From Williamsia muralis NBRC 105860 (GTDB lineage: Bacteria > Actinomycetota > Actinomycetes > Mycobacteriales > Mycobacteriaceae), in the NCBI RefSeq assembly GCF_001598915.1, contig NZ_BDAP01000006.1, positions 248,001 through 312,000 of the forward strand: 64,000 nucleotides of DNA, given 5' to 3'. The position numbers and the translations under genes were made by a program. How positions within the stretch are numbered: position 1 is the stretch's first letter; each line of letters starts with the position of its first letter. The notes beneath the pieces were generated by a model that was not told the DNA's origin, did not search any database, and saw only the letters and a list, made by a program, of their open reading frames with translations. Of this stretch, positions 23,775 through 32,154 are shown piece by piece.

Positions 23775-24533
23775 GAAGACGCAGCCGAACAACCACCGAA
23801 CGTCGACCGGACCCTGACTCTGCTGTGGCGGTCGAAGGTGGGGGAGCCGCAGGGGACGCGCGGCCCTCGGCAAAGGGTCAGTGTCGACGAGGTGGTCGCC
23901 GCCGGGATCGCGACTGCGGACGAGGAAGGGTTGGCCGCGTTCTCCATGCGCAAGGTGGCCGAACGCGTCGGCCTCGGCGTGATGTCGGTGTACACGTACG
24001 TGCCGGGCAAGTCCGAGCTCATCGGGTTAATGGTGGACGAGGTGGCCGGAGAGGTCGACTATCCGCCGCACCGCGGTGACCTGCGCGAACGGATGACCGC
24101 CATCGCACGGCAGCTATGGGACGAGTATCACCGGCACCCGTGGTTGCTGCACGTGCAGAAGAGCCGCCCCTGGATCGGACCCCACGCATCGGCGCGGTAC
24201 GAATGGCAGCTCGCGGCCATCGAAGGGATCGGTCTGGACGATCTGGAGATGGATGCCACGCTCGCGGTCATCGCAGGCTTCACCGAGAGCGCTGCCCGCT
24301 CGTCGATCGAAGCTGCCCGGGCGCGTACCGAGTCCGGGATGTCAGACGAACAGTGGTGGGAGATCAACGCGCCCGTGCTCGCCCGATTGATGGACGGAGA
24401 CGACTATCCGGTGTCCGGCCGGGTCGGTACGGCAGTGGGTGCGGAATACCAGTCCATCGGTAGTCCGGAGCGGTCGTTCGAGTTCGGGCTCGCTCGGATC
24501 ATCGACGGCGTCGAGGCGTTGCTGGATCGCTGA
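23772..24533 (+). CDS. TetR/AcrR-family transcriptional regulator
   Basis: DNA-binding repressor, 253 residues. The helix-turn-helix lies near residues 45-80 (VAAGIATADEEGLAAFSMRKVAERVGLGVMS then VYTYVPGKSEL). The C-terminal ligand domain resembles the tetracycline-repressor-like C-terminal group. It is divergent from the DrrAB-like exporter and separated by 76 bases with two related palindromes, so it most likely represses both the exporter and itself. The effector is unknown. The ATG at 23772 fits the leaderless promoter. It converges on mrp with an 18-base gap. Confidence 0.92.
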   Translation: MEDAAEQPPNVDRTLTLLWRSKVGEPQGTRGPRQRVSVDEVVAAGIATADEEGLAAFSMRKVAERVGLGVMSVYTYVPGKSELIGLMVDEVAGEVDYPPHRGDLRERMTAIARQLWDEYHRHPWLLHVQKSRPWIGPHASARYEWQLAAIEGIGLDDLEMDATLAVIAGFTESAARSSIEAARARTESGMSDEQWWEINAPVLARLMDGDDYPVSGRVGTAVGAEYQSIGSPERSFEFGLARIIDGVEALLDR

Positions 24534-24551
24534 AACCCCGGGCTGAGTGCG

Positions 24552-25697
24552 TCAGTTGCGCCGAGTGGTGTCGATCCCGAGGTTCATCCCGGCCAGTCCC
24601 CGCTTGCGGATGGCCAGGCGATCGGCCACTTGACGCAGTGCTGCGCCGGCGGCGGAATCAGGTGACGAGAGGACCAACGGAACTCCCGCGTCTCCGCCCT
24701 CGCGCAGAGCCGGGTCGAGCGGGATCTGGCCGAGGAGGGGTACCTCCGCGCCGACGGCGATGGTCAGACGCTCGGACACCCGGGCTCCACCACCGGAACC
24801 GAAGGGCTCGATCCGGCTTCCGTCGGGGAGTTCCATCCACGACATGTTCTCCACGACACCCATGATCTTCTGGCGGGTCTGCAATGCGATGGCGCCGGCG
24901 CGTTCTGCCACCTCGGCTGCGGCCTGCTGCGGCGTGGTGACCACCAGGATCTCGGCGCCGGGGATGAGCTGCGCCACCGAGATTGCCACATCGCCGGTGC
25001 CGGGCGGCAGGTCGAGGAGGAGGATGTCCAGATCGCCCCAGAAGACGTCGGCGAGGAACTGTTGCAGAGCACGGTGCAGCATCGGTCCGCGCCAGACGAC
25101 GGGGGTGTTGCCACTGGTGAACTGGGCGATCGAGATGAACTTCACGCCATGACTCATCGGCGGCATGATCATCTTCTCGACCTGGGTGGGTTTTGCGTCG
25201 TTGCCGAGCATCCGTGGCACCGAGTGGCCGTAGATGTCTGCGTCGAGCACGCCCACCTTGAGGCCCCGATCAGCAAGTGCGGCAGCAAGATTCACCGTGA
25301 CGCTGGACTTGCCGACACCACCTTTGCCCGAGGCGACCGCGTAGACCCGGGTGAGTGAGCTCGGCTGGGCGAAGGGGATGACGGGTTCGGCGCGATCACC
25401 GCGCAAACTCTTGCGGAGTTCGGTGCGTTGCTCGTCGTTCATCACATCGAGCTCCACCGACACCGATCCGACCCCCGGCACGTCGGCCGCCGCCGCGGTG
25501 ACCCGTTCGGTGATCTCGGTGCGCAGCGGGCAACCCGAGGTGGTGAGGTAGATACCGATACCCACACTGGAGTCGTCGGCGACGGTGATGGATTTGACCA
25601 TGCCGAGTTCGGTGATCGGTTTACCGATCTCGGGGTCGTTCACCTTGGCCAGCGCGGCGCGAATCGATGATTCGGTCGGCAACGTTGCTTGTGTCAT
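24552..25697 (-). CDS. mrp: Mrp/NBP35-family iron-sulfur carrier ATPase
   Basis: P-loop ATPase that holds and transfers Fe-S clusters, 381 residues. The N-terminal MIP18/DUF59 domain (ALAKVNDPEIGKPITELGM) is followed by the deviant Walker A AVASGKGGVGKSSVTVNLA and by LLDLPPGTGDVAIS. The C-terminal cluster-binding C-x2-C of eukaryotic NBP35 is not obvious, as is usual for actinobacterial Mrp. From memory, it matches Rv1229c in place and length. A minus-strand TAAACT (25706-25711) lies 8 bases before the ATG, so transcription may start nearly at the start codon. Confidence 0.93.
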   Translation of the reverse strand: MTQATLPTESSIRAALAKVNDPEIGKPITELGMVKSITVADDSSVGIGIYLTTSGCPLRTEITERVTAAAADVPGVGSVSVELDVMNDEQRTELRKSLRGDRAEPVIPFAQPSSLTRVYAVASGKGGVGKSSVTVNLAAALADRGLKVGVLDADIYGHSVPRMLGNDAKPTQVEKMIMPPMSHGVKFISIAQFTSGNTPVVWRGPMLHRALQQFLADVFWGDLDILLLDLPPGTGDVAISVAQLIPGAEILVVTTPQQAAAEVAERAGAIALQTRQKIMGVVENMSWMELPDGSRIEPFGSGGGARVSERLTIAVGAEVPLLGQIPLDPALREGGDAGVPLVLSSPDSAAGAALRQVADRLAIRKRGLAGMNLGIDTTRRN

Positions 25698-25763
25698 CAG
25701 CCCCGAGTTTACGCGCGCATCAACCTCCCGCCCCCACGGGCTGCCACTGCGAGCGCGGGCGTG

Positions 25764-26843
25764 CTATCTCGCCGGCGGCGGTGGTGGCGGGAGCGTGGGC
25801 AGCACGATCGTCGGCAGGCAGATGATCGGGCACGGTGTGGGCGTGGTGGTGGAGGGTTTGGACGACGACGGGCTCTCACTCGGCGGAGCACTGCTGCTCG
25901 GCGAGGTGGACGACGACGTGCTCGGTGGGGTCGACGAACCCGACGTCGGCGCGGGCAGGGGACCGGTGTCGGTGGGGGTGACGCCCGTTGCGTAACCGGC
26001 CGCCCACGCCAGCACGTTGGCCGCGTACTCGGCGGAGTGGTTGTAGCGCATGACCGCGCTGACCTTGGTCTTCTCGGCCATGATGTCGGTGACTCCGGCA
26101 CAGAGGTAACGGCCTGCGGAGTAGGTGGCGTCGAAGATGTTGTTCGGGTCGGACTTGCCGTCACCGTTCGCGTCGCTGCCCCACGACGCCCAGGTCGAAG
26201 GGATGAACTGCATCGGTCCCATGGCCCGGTCGTGGCCGGCGTCGCCGTCGAGACGTCCTCCGTCGGAGTCGACGATCACCTCGTTACCGGCGAGGGTGCC
26301 GTTCAGGATGGGACCTGCGATGGGGGTCACCGTGGTTCCGGAGCTGTCGACATTGCCGTTACCGGCATGCCCCGACTCGATACGGCCGATGCCTGCGAGC
26401 AGGAACCAAGGCAGTTTGCACTGGGGCGACTCTGCGCCGACCCGCTGTTCGGCCAGCTTGTAGGCCTGCAACACGATGCCGGGGATACCCAGAGGTCCGT
26501 CGGGAAGTGCTGCCGCCCTCATCCGGGGGACTGCCAACGGATCCGGCATCGCGGGAAGCGCCGGGCTGACCGCCGGGGGACGGAACTCGAGTTCGGGCCG
26601 GGCCGGGATGGGAAGGATCTCCGGGGCGGCCGCCGCGACCGTCTGATCCGCCGACACGACGGTGAGGGTGGGCGCGGGTCCGATGTGCGCGCTCGACGAG
26701 ACCGCGGCCATCAATCCCACTCCGATGACAGCACACCCGGTGAGCAGCTGAACGCGTCCCCACCGCACGGAGGAGAGGTCGAAAGCATGCTTCGACGGCT
26801 CTGTTTCCTGGCTCCCGCCCTTGCCCAAACGACCCCAGCGCAC
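25764..26843 (-). CDS. secreted lytic transglycosylase (Rv1230c-like)
   Basis: Peptidoglycan-cleaving protein with an N-terminal signal or anchor helix (VQLLTGCAVIGVGLMAAVSSS). The SLT-like domain has the catalytic glutamate in GIGRIESGHAG, then AMGPMQFIPSTWASWGSDANGDG, NIFDATYSAGRYLC and MRYNHSAEYAANVLAWAAGY. The tail is a Ser/Thr/Pro-rich linker ending in poly-Pro. The GTG at 26843 was chosen because AGGAG sits 8 bases upstream. ATG 26879 and GTG 26900 extend the frame but lack ribosome-binding sites. In M. tuberculosis, Rv1230c next to mrp is similar, from memory. There is no LysM or peptidoglycan-binding repeat. Confidence 0.88.
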   Translation of the reverse strand: MRWGRLGKGGSQETEPSKHAFDLSSVRWGRVQLLTGCAVIGVGLMAAVSSSAHIGPAPTLTVVSADQTVAAAAPEILPIPARPELEFRPPAVSPALPAMPDPLAVPRMRAAALPDGPLGIPGIVLQAYKLAEQRVGAESPQCKLPWFLLAGIGRIESGHAGNGNVDSSGTTVTPIAGPILNGTLAGNEVIVDSDGGRLDGDAGHDRAMGPMQFIPSTWASWGSDANGDGKSDPNNIFDATYSAGRYLCAGVTDIMAEKTKVSAVMRYNHSAEYAANVLAWAAGYATGVTPTDTGPLPAPTSGSSTPPSTSSSTSPSSSAPPSESPSSSKPSTTTPTPCPIICLPTIVLPTLPPPPPPAR

Positions 26844-27041
26844 TTTCGGCACTCCTGTTGACTCCCCGACCCCGAACATCACGAACTGATTGTGACCCAC
26901 GATACATATTCGTTATCGATGCCCGCGGGCGAACCATACTTATTGACCGGATCGGCGTGCGTTCGCCGGCGGGCTCGGCGTGGTCGGGAGGGGTCGGGGA
27001 GGGTCGACCGTCAGACGAGTGGACCCGGCAGGGGAACGGGG

Positions 27042-27650
27042 TCAGTTCCCGTCGTCGCGCTTCTTGTCTCCGCGTTTGCGGTCGTCGCCCTTCTTGGGCT
27101 CGTCACGTTTGCGCTGGTCGCCGAGGATCCGCTCGGTGAGTTCGGTCAGCAGGTCGTCGAGCTCGCGGCGCAGGTAGTCGCGGGAGACGGTGTCGCCGAC
27201 GGCCAGGCGTACCGCGGCCAGCTCCCGCGCCAGGAACTCGGTGTCCGCCTTGGTCTGTTCGGCCCGCATCCGGTCCTCTTCGAGTGAGACCTTGTCCCGG
27301 TTCTCCTGCCGATTCTGGGCCAGCAGGATCAGCGGCGCGGCGTAGGCCGCCTGGGTCGAGAACGCCAGGTTGAGCAGGATGAACGGGTAGGGATCCCACT
27401 GCAGGCTGATCACGGCGAGGTTGAGGAAGATCCACACGATCACCAGGGCGGTCTGGATGGCGAGGTACCGGCCGGTGCCGAGGAAGCGGGCGATGCGTTC
27501 GCTGTAGACACCGACAAGGTCGCTGTCGAGGTTCAGTTTCGGCATCCACCGGCGGGTTTCGGTGGGGGTGTCGAGACGGCGGGCCGACCGCGACGACTGG
27601 CGCTCGGCCCGGCCCGACGCAGCGCGGTCGCGGTCCATGGGCCCCGTCAT
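27042..27650 (-). CDS. DUF1003 family membrane protein
   Basis: A 202-residue protein with the DUF1003 core: FLGTGRYLAIQTALVIVWIFLNLAV, then DPYPFILLNLAFSTQAAYAAPLILLAQNRQ (two membrane helices), then a predicted coiled coil and a very basic tail rich in Lys, Arg and Asp. The function of DUF1003 is unknown. It overlaps the upstream MgtE_N/CBS gene by 4 bases (ATGA), and the pair is conserved in mycobacteria (Rv1231c-Rv1232c, from memory), suggesting a joint role in magnesium or divalent-cation homeostasis. The 198 bases up to the next gene hold only promoter-like AT-rich patches. Confidence 0.87.
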   Translation of the reverse strand: MTGPMDRDRAASGRAERQSSRSARRLDTPTETRRWMPKLNLDSDLVGVYSERIARFLGTGRYLAIQTALVIVWIFLNLAVISLQWDPYPFILLNLAFSTQAAYAAPLILLAQNRQENRDKVSLEEDRMRAEQTKADTEFLARELAAVRLAVGDTVSRDYLRRELDDLLTELTERILGDQRKRDEPKKGDDRKRGDKKRDDGN

Positions 27651-28942
27651 CGTGGCCCCTCCGTGGTCAGCTCGTCCTCACCCTCGGTTTCTCGCCAGTC
27701 CTCGGGCAGCAGGTGGTCGAGGAGGTCGTCGACCGTCACCGCGCCAAGCAGATGACCGTCGTCGTCGATGACCGGACCGCACACGAGGTTGTAGGTGGCG
27801 AAATACCGGGTCACTTTCTCGAGAGAGTCCTCGGAGCCCAGATGCGGCAATCTGTCGTCGATGATGCCGCCGACGAGGTTGGCCGGCGGTTCGCGAAGCA
27901 GGGCCTGGATGTGCACGCAGCCGAGGTACTTTCCTGTCGGGGTGGCGGTTGGTGGTCGCACCACGAAGGTGAGCGACGCCGACGCCGGGGTGAGATCTGG
28001 ATTGCGTGCCCGGGCCAGGGCTTCGGCGATGGTGGTGGAGGCGGTGACCACCAACGGCTCGGTGGTCATCAGACCACCTGCGGTGTCCGGTGAATGCAAC
28101 ATGAGTCGACGAACCGGCTCGGATTCCTGGGGATCCATCAACTGCAACAGCGCCTCGGCCTCGGAATCCGGGAGTTCACCGAGCAGGTCGGCGGCATCGT
28201 CGGGGTCCATCGCCTCGAGTACGTCCGCGGCCCGTTCGACCTCCATGTGCCCGAGCAGGTCCGTCTGGTCGTCGGTGGGCAACTCCTGCACCACGTCGGC
28301 CAGCCGTTCGTCATCGAAGGCCGACGCGATCTCCTGGCGGCGTTTCGACGGCAGTTCCCGGAGTGCGTGGGCGACGTCCGCAGCCCGCATGCCGTCGAAC
28401 TGAGACAGGATCTGGGTGACGCCCTGACCGGGCAGCGACAGCGCGCTCTGGGTGAGTCCGAGTACGTGATTCCATTCCACGACATGGGTTTCCCCGCGTC
28501 GACCGAGCCGCGACCGTGCACCGCGAACGGCGACCCGGGAGATCACCCAGTCGCGGGTGCGGCGACGTTCGATCGCCAGGTCGACCACCGTGAGGTCATG
28601 ACCACGAAGGTGCTCGAGATCCGGATCATCCACTTGCACACGCGATTCCACGATCTGACCGAGAACCAGCGCCTCGCCGGGACGCAGGATGAGGCGTCGC
28701 AGACTGACCGTTCCGGTGTTGAGCGTCACAGATGTCGGCTCGATTGCCGTGACGCGCAACATCGGAACGAAGATGCGCCGACGGGTGGTCAGTTCCACCG
28801 CCAAGCCCAGAACCCGGGGTTGGCCGGTTCCGAATCGGATCGACACCACCACATCTCGGACACGGCCGATGGATTCACCATCGGGGCCGAGTACCGCCAG
28901 ACCGGCCAGCCTGGCCACGAACGCCTTGCTCACCGCTGCCAT
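27647..28942 (-). CDS. MgtE N-domain/CBS protein without a channel
   Basis: A soluble 431-residue protein. An N-terminal PRC-barrel-like region (FVARLAGLAVLGPDGESIGRVRDVVV) is followed by the MgtE_N superhelix (ADVAHALRELPSKRRQEIA, VVQELPTDDQTDLLGHME, AMDPDDAADLLGELPD), then two CBS domains with TTEPLVVTASTTIAEAL and NLVCGPVIDDDGHLLGAV. MgtE_N and CBS form the magnesium-sensing part of MgtE channels, but the five transmembrane helices are absent. It may sense magnesium and act on another protein; the coupled DUF1003 membrane protein is the obvious candidate. The ATG at 28942 diverges from the lyase gene across 49 bases. Confidence 0.88.
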   Translation of the reverse strand: MAAVSKAFVARLAGLAVLGPDGESIGRVRDVVVSIRFGTGQPRVLGLAVELTTRRRIFVPMLRVTAIEPTSVTLNTGTVSLRRLILRPGEALVLGQIVESRVQVDDPDLEHLRGHDLTVVDLAIERRRTRDWVISRVAVRGARSRLGRRGETHVVEWNHVLGLTQSALSLPGQGVTQILSQFDGMRAADVAHALRELPSKRRQEIASAFDDERLADVVQELPTDDQTDLLGHMEVERAADVLEAMDPDDAADLLGELPDSEAEALLQLMDPQESEPVRRLMLHSPDTAGGLMTTEPLVVTASTTIAEALARARNPDLTPASASLTFVVRPPTATPTGKYLGCVHIQALLREPPANLVGGIIDDRLPHLGSEDSLEKVTRYFATYNLVCGPVIDDDGHLLGAVTVDDLLDHLLPEDWRETEGEDELTTEGPR

Positions 28943-28991
28943 GGCTGTAAGGGTAGTGGTCGCGAGCCCCGGTCGACGACAAAGGAGTCCC

Positions 28992-29948
28992 ATGCCAGCC
29001 TCTGACACCGCGATCCGACGGTCGGTGCTGGCCGTACCCGCCAGCAGTCCGAAGATGCTGACCAAGGCGCGGGGGCTGCCCGCAGACGAGGTCTTCCTCG
29101 ATCTGGAGGACGCGGTGGCGCCCTCGGTGAAAGAGGCCGCACGCGCGTCGGTCATCGCGGCGCTGGGCGCGGCGGACTGGTCCGGGCAACAGCGGGTGGT
29201 CCGGGTCAACGACTGGACCACACCGTGGACCGTCGACGACGTGGTCACCGTGGTCAAGGGCGCCGGCGCTCACCTCGACTCCATCCTGCTGCCGAAGGTC
29301 ACCTCGGCTGCGCAGGTCACCGCACTCGACCTGATGCTGGGCCAACTCGAGTCGGGTTGTGGTCTGTCGGCGGGGAAGATCGGGATCCAGGCCCAGATCG
29401 AGAACGCCGCCGGATTGACATGCATCAACGAGATCGCTTCGGCCAGTCCGCGGTTGCGCTCGTTGGTCCTGGGACCCGCCGACATGATGGCCAGTCTCGG
29501 TATGCGGTCGCTGGCCGTCGGTGAACAGCCCCAGGGCTATCTGAAAGGCGATGCGCATCACCACGTGTTGATGACCATCCTCGTCGCCGCTCGCACTCAC
29601 GGTCTGCAGGCGATCGACGGTCCCTACCTGAAAATCGATGACGCAGCGGGTTTTAGGACAGTCGCCGAGTCCTCGGCGGCGCTCGGCTACGACGGCAAGT
29701 GGGTGGTGCACCCGAGCCAGATCCATGTCGCAAACGAGGTGTTTCGGCCGCGGCAGGCCGACTACGACGACGCCGAGGAATTGCTCGACGCCTATGCACA
29801 CGCGGCGACCGCCGAAGGTGGCGAACGCGGCGCCGTCCGGTTCCGCGGTGAGATGATCGATGAGGCGAGCCGGAAGATGGCCGAGGTGATTGCCGGCAAG
29901 GGCCGCGCGGCGGGCATGTCCCGTTCACCGTCGCCTGTGGACGTCTGA
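28992..29948 (+). CDS. HpcH/HpaI aldolase/citrate lyase family protein
   Basis: CoA-ester lyase of the CitE/malyl-CoA lyase type, 318 residues. RRSVLAVPASSPKMLTKA and VFLDLEDAVAPSVKEAAR carry the conserved Arg and acidic metal ligands. IQAQIENAAGL supplies the second metal-binding Glu, and GKWVVHPSQIHVANEVF is the C-terminal signature. The length and C-terminal region look more like L-malyl-CoA/beta-methylmalyl-CoA lyase (Mcl) than the roughly 270-residue CitE. The likely reaction is cleavage or thioester handling of malyl-, methylmalyl- or citramalyl-CoA. AAAGGAG lies 8 bases before the ATG. There is no CitD/CitF partner, so it is not a citrate lyase complex. Confidence 0.88.
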   Translation: MPASDTAIRRSVLAVPASSPKMLTKARGLPADEVFLDLEDAVAPSVKEAARASVIAALGAADWSGQQRVVRVNDWTTPWTVDDVVTVVKGAGAHLDSILLPKVTSAAQVTALDLMLGQLESGCGLSAGKIGIQAQIENAAGLTCINEIASASPRLRSLVLGPADMMASLGMRSLAVGEQPQGYLKGDAHHHVLMTILVAARTHGLQAIDGPYLKIDDAAGFRTVAESSAALGYDGKWVVHPSQIHVANEVFRPRQADYDDAEELLDAYAHAATAEGGERGAVRFRGEMIDEASRKMAEVIAGKGRAAGMSRSPSPVDV

Positions 29949-29990
29949 CGGCCGCGAATCGAATCGAGCGTTCGAACAAGGAGTGAAGAC

Positions 29991-30476
29991 ATGAGCAATC
30001 CGATGAAACCCGCGCCGGGGCCCGGCCTGCCCACGCCGCCCAAGGGCTGGCCGATCGGGTCGTACACCACCTATGCCGAGGCGCAGCGTGCCGTCGACTA
30101 CCTCTCGGACGAGAACTTCGCCGTGCAGGACGTCACCATCGTGGGTGTGGACCTGATGCAGGTCGAGCGTGTGCTCGGCCGATTGACATGGGGGAAGGTG
30201 ATCGGCGGAGGTGTGGTGTCCGGCGCCTGGCTGGGACTGTTCTTCGGGCTGCTCGTCGGCATCGTGGTGGACACCAATCCATTGGTGCCGCTGCTCTTCG
30301 GGCTCGTCGGCGGCATCGTCTTCGGCGTGGTGTCCACCTCTATTCCCTATGCGGCCACGCGCGGACAGCGTGACTTCTCCTCGACGATGCAGCTGGTCGC
30401 CGGACGGTACGACGTGTTGTGTGATCCGCGCAGTGCCGAACGCGCCCGCGACATGTTGAGTCGCCTGCAGCCGTAG
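29991..30476 (+). CDS. general stress protein (Rv1234-like)
   Basis: A 161-residue protein of the heat-induced/general stress 17M-like family. The N-terminal region GWPIGSYTTYAEAQRAVDYLSDENF is a ferredoxin-like domain, and the middle holds two hydrophobic glycine-rich helices (GKVIGGGVVSGAWLGLFFGLLVGI and LVPLLFGLVGGIVFGVV). The C-terminal ELVAGRYDVLCDPRSAERAR-like end closes the fold. AAGGAG precedes the ATG. From memory, M. tuberculosis Rv1234 has the same position upstream of lpqY. The function is unknown. Confidence 0.82.
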   Translation: MSNPMKPAPGPGLPTPPKGWPIGSYTTYAEAQRAVDYLSDENFAVQDVTIVGVDLMQVERVLGRLTWGKVIGGGVVSGAWLGLFFGLLVGIVVDTNPLVPLLFGLVGGIVFGVVSTSIPYAATRGQRDFSSTMQLVAGRYDVLCDPRSAERARDMLSRLQP

Positions 30477-30532
30477 CTGCCCGCCCGGCGCAGGTCAGGG
30501 CCTTTCTGCAGTCAACGATTTGGTCTCGAGTT

Positions 30533-30546
30533 GGCACGATCATGCC
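30533..30546. promoter_or_regulatory. operator candidate upstream of lpqY
   Basis: GGCACGATCATGCC is a 14-base palindrome with one mismatched pair. It lies 7 bases upstream of the lpqY -35 box and could bind a LacI- or GntR-type sugar regulator or an activator. No regulator gene is adjacent. Confidence 0.35.
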
Positions 30547-30553
30547 GATTGTG

Positions 30554-30581
30554 TTGCGTGTCACTATTTAACGCCTATAAC
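30554..30581 (+). promoter_or_regulatory. promoter of lpqY-sugABC
   Basis: TTGCGT at 30554-30559, a 16-base spacer and TATAAC at 30576-30581 make a good housekeeping-type promoter. The predicted leader is about 65 bases and ends in GAGGAGG (30641-30647), 4 bases before the GTG of lpqY. Confidence 0.55.
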
Positions 30582-30651
30582 GTACGTCGCAGGCAATCAA
30601 TGGTGTGCGCCGAGATCCCTGCGCGCACCGGCGACTCATCGAGGAGGCTGC

Positions 30652-32154
30652 GTGCAGTGCAACGGTGATCCACCCGCGGTGGACGACAAATCCGCAAGAG
30701 CCAAGACAATCGGTGGGCCCAAGAAGGTCGCCGCCTGGAAGAAGCTCGGAATATCTTGTGCTGCAGTGGCTGTGGCACTGCCGGTGCTCAGCGCGTGCAG
30801 TTCGGGTTCCACGCCGGGCACGCTCAACGTGTACGCACCCGCCGACGGCGCATCGTTCATCAAGCAGGCCGCCGAGACCTGCGCAGCGAATTCCAAAGGC
30901 GAATACAAGATCAACACGTTCGCGTTGCCCAAGGCAGCCGACGATCAGCGTCTGCAATTGGCACGACGGCTCGCGGGCAACGACCACGGCCTCGACCTGA
31001 TGGGTATGGACGTGGTGTGGACCGCCGAGTTCGCCGACGCGGGCTGGATCGAGCCGGTTCCTGACGAGTTGGCCGCACGCATCAAGGCCGACACCCTCGG
31101 TGGGCCATACGAAACCGCTGTCTGGAAGACCGACGACGACGAGGCCAAACGCCTCTACGCCATTCCCACGTGGACCAACACCCAGCTCCTCTGGTACCGA
31201 CCCGATGTGCTGCAGCAGTTCCTCAACAAGGACACGCCGCCGGTCACGTGGGACGAGATGCTTGCGGACAACGAGATCATCCGCAAGGCCGGTGGACCGA
31301 GCTACATCATGGTCCAGGGCAAGCAATACGAGGGTTTGATGGTCTGGTTCAACTCGGTGCTCTCCAGTGCCGGGGGCCAGGTCGTCGACCCGAATGATCC
31401 GAACAAGCAGACGCTCAACGACACCCCGGAACATCGCGCGGCGACGGTGAAGGCACTGCAGACCCTCAAGTCGGTCGCGACAGCGCCCGGCGCCGACCCG
31501 TCCATCACCAACAGCGATGAGTCCTCGGCCCGCCTGGGTATGGAATCGGGCAAGGCGACCTTCGAGGTCAACTGGCCGTTCGTGTTTCCCTCGATGCGGT
31601 CCAACGCCGGAGCCGGTGATGTGGCGTTCCTGCCCGAGGTGAAGCAGGAGTTCGGCCCCTTGTTCGCCGATCCGGACAACCCGCCGCCGGACAACGAACT
31701 CGCACCTGTGAACGACGTGGTGCGCACCAAGTTCGACTTCGCCAGGTACCCGGGTGTCCTTCCGGAGGTTCCCTCCAAGGTGACCCTCGGCGGCGTGAAC
31801 ATCGCGGTCGCCGACACCTCGGAGCAGAAGGATCTCGCGTTCAAGGCTGCCGAGTGCATGACCAACGAGGAGTCGCAGAAGCTGTACTCCATCAGTGGTG
31901 GTACCCCGCCCACGTTGGCGGCGATCTACGACGACCCGGACTTCCAGGCCGCGTACCCGATGGGGCAACAGATCAAGACGCAGCTCGAGAGCGAGAACGC
32001 CGCGTTGCGGCCGGCATCGCCCGTCTATCAAGCAATTTCGACGTTGCTGGTGGCCAAGCTCAGCCCGGTCGGCGCCTGGGATCCGGAGACCCTGGTCGAC
32101 CAGCTCGCCGATCAGGTCGACAAAGCCATCAAGGGTGAGGGGCTGATCCCATGA
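30652..32154 (+). CDS. lpqY: trehalose-binding lipoprotein LpqY
   Basis: Substrate-binding protein of the LpqY-SugABC trehalose importer, 500 residues. A long basic N-terminus precedes the signal helix LGISCAAVAVALPVLSAC with lipobox LSAC; the Cys is lipidated and anchors the protein outside the membrane. The mature part is a family 1 extracellular solute-binding fold, with TLNVYAPADGASFIKQAAE, GLDLMGMDVVWTAEFADAGW, YAIPTWTNTQLLWYRPDVL and KATFEVNWPF. In mycobacteria this system recycles trehalose released during mycolic acid transfer, which suits a mycolate-bearing host. GTG 30652 is set by the GAGGAGG upstream. It overlaps sugA by 4 bases. Confidence 0.93.
   Translation: MQCNGDPPAVDDKSARAKTIGGPKKVAAWKKLGISCAAVAVALPVLSACSSGSTPGTLNVYAPADGASFIKQAAETCAANSKGEYKINTFALPKAADDQRLQLARRLAGNDHGLDLMGMDVVWTAEFADAGWIEPVPDELAARIKADTLGGPYETAVWKTDDDEAKRLYAIPTWTNTQLLWYRPDVLQQFLNKDTPPVTWDEMLADNEIIRKAGGPSYIMVQGKQYEGLMVWFNSVLSSAGGQVVDPNDPNKQTLNDTPEHRAATVKALQTLKSVATAPGADPSITNSDESSARLGMESGKATFEVNWPFVFPSMRSNAGAGDVAFLPEVKQEFGPLFADPDNPPPDNELAPVNDVVRTKFDFARYPGVLPEVPSKVTLGGVNIAVADTSEQKDLAFKAAECMTNEESQKLYSISGGTPPTLAAIYDDPDFQAAYPMGQQIKTQLESENAALRPASPVYQAISTLLVAKLSPVGAWDPETLVDQLADQVDKAIKGEGLIP

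Noticed and set aside
29959-29975. SOS-box-like TCGAAT-N5-GTTCGA between the lyase and general stress genes
   Set aside because: The spacer is 5 bases rather than 4 and one half-site has a mismatch, so it does not fit the LexA consensus.
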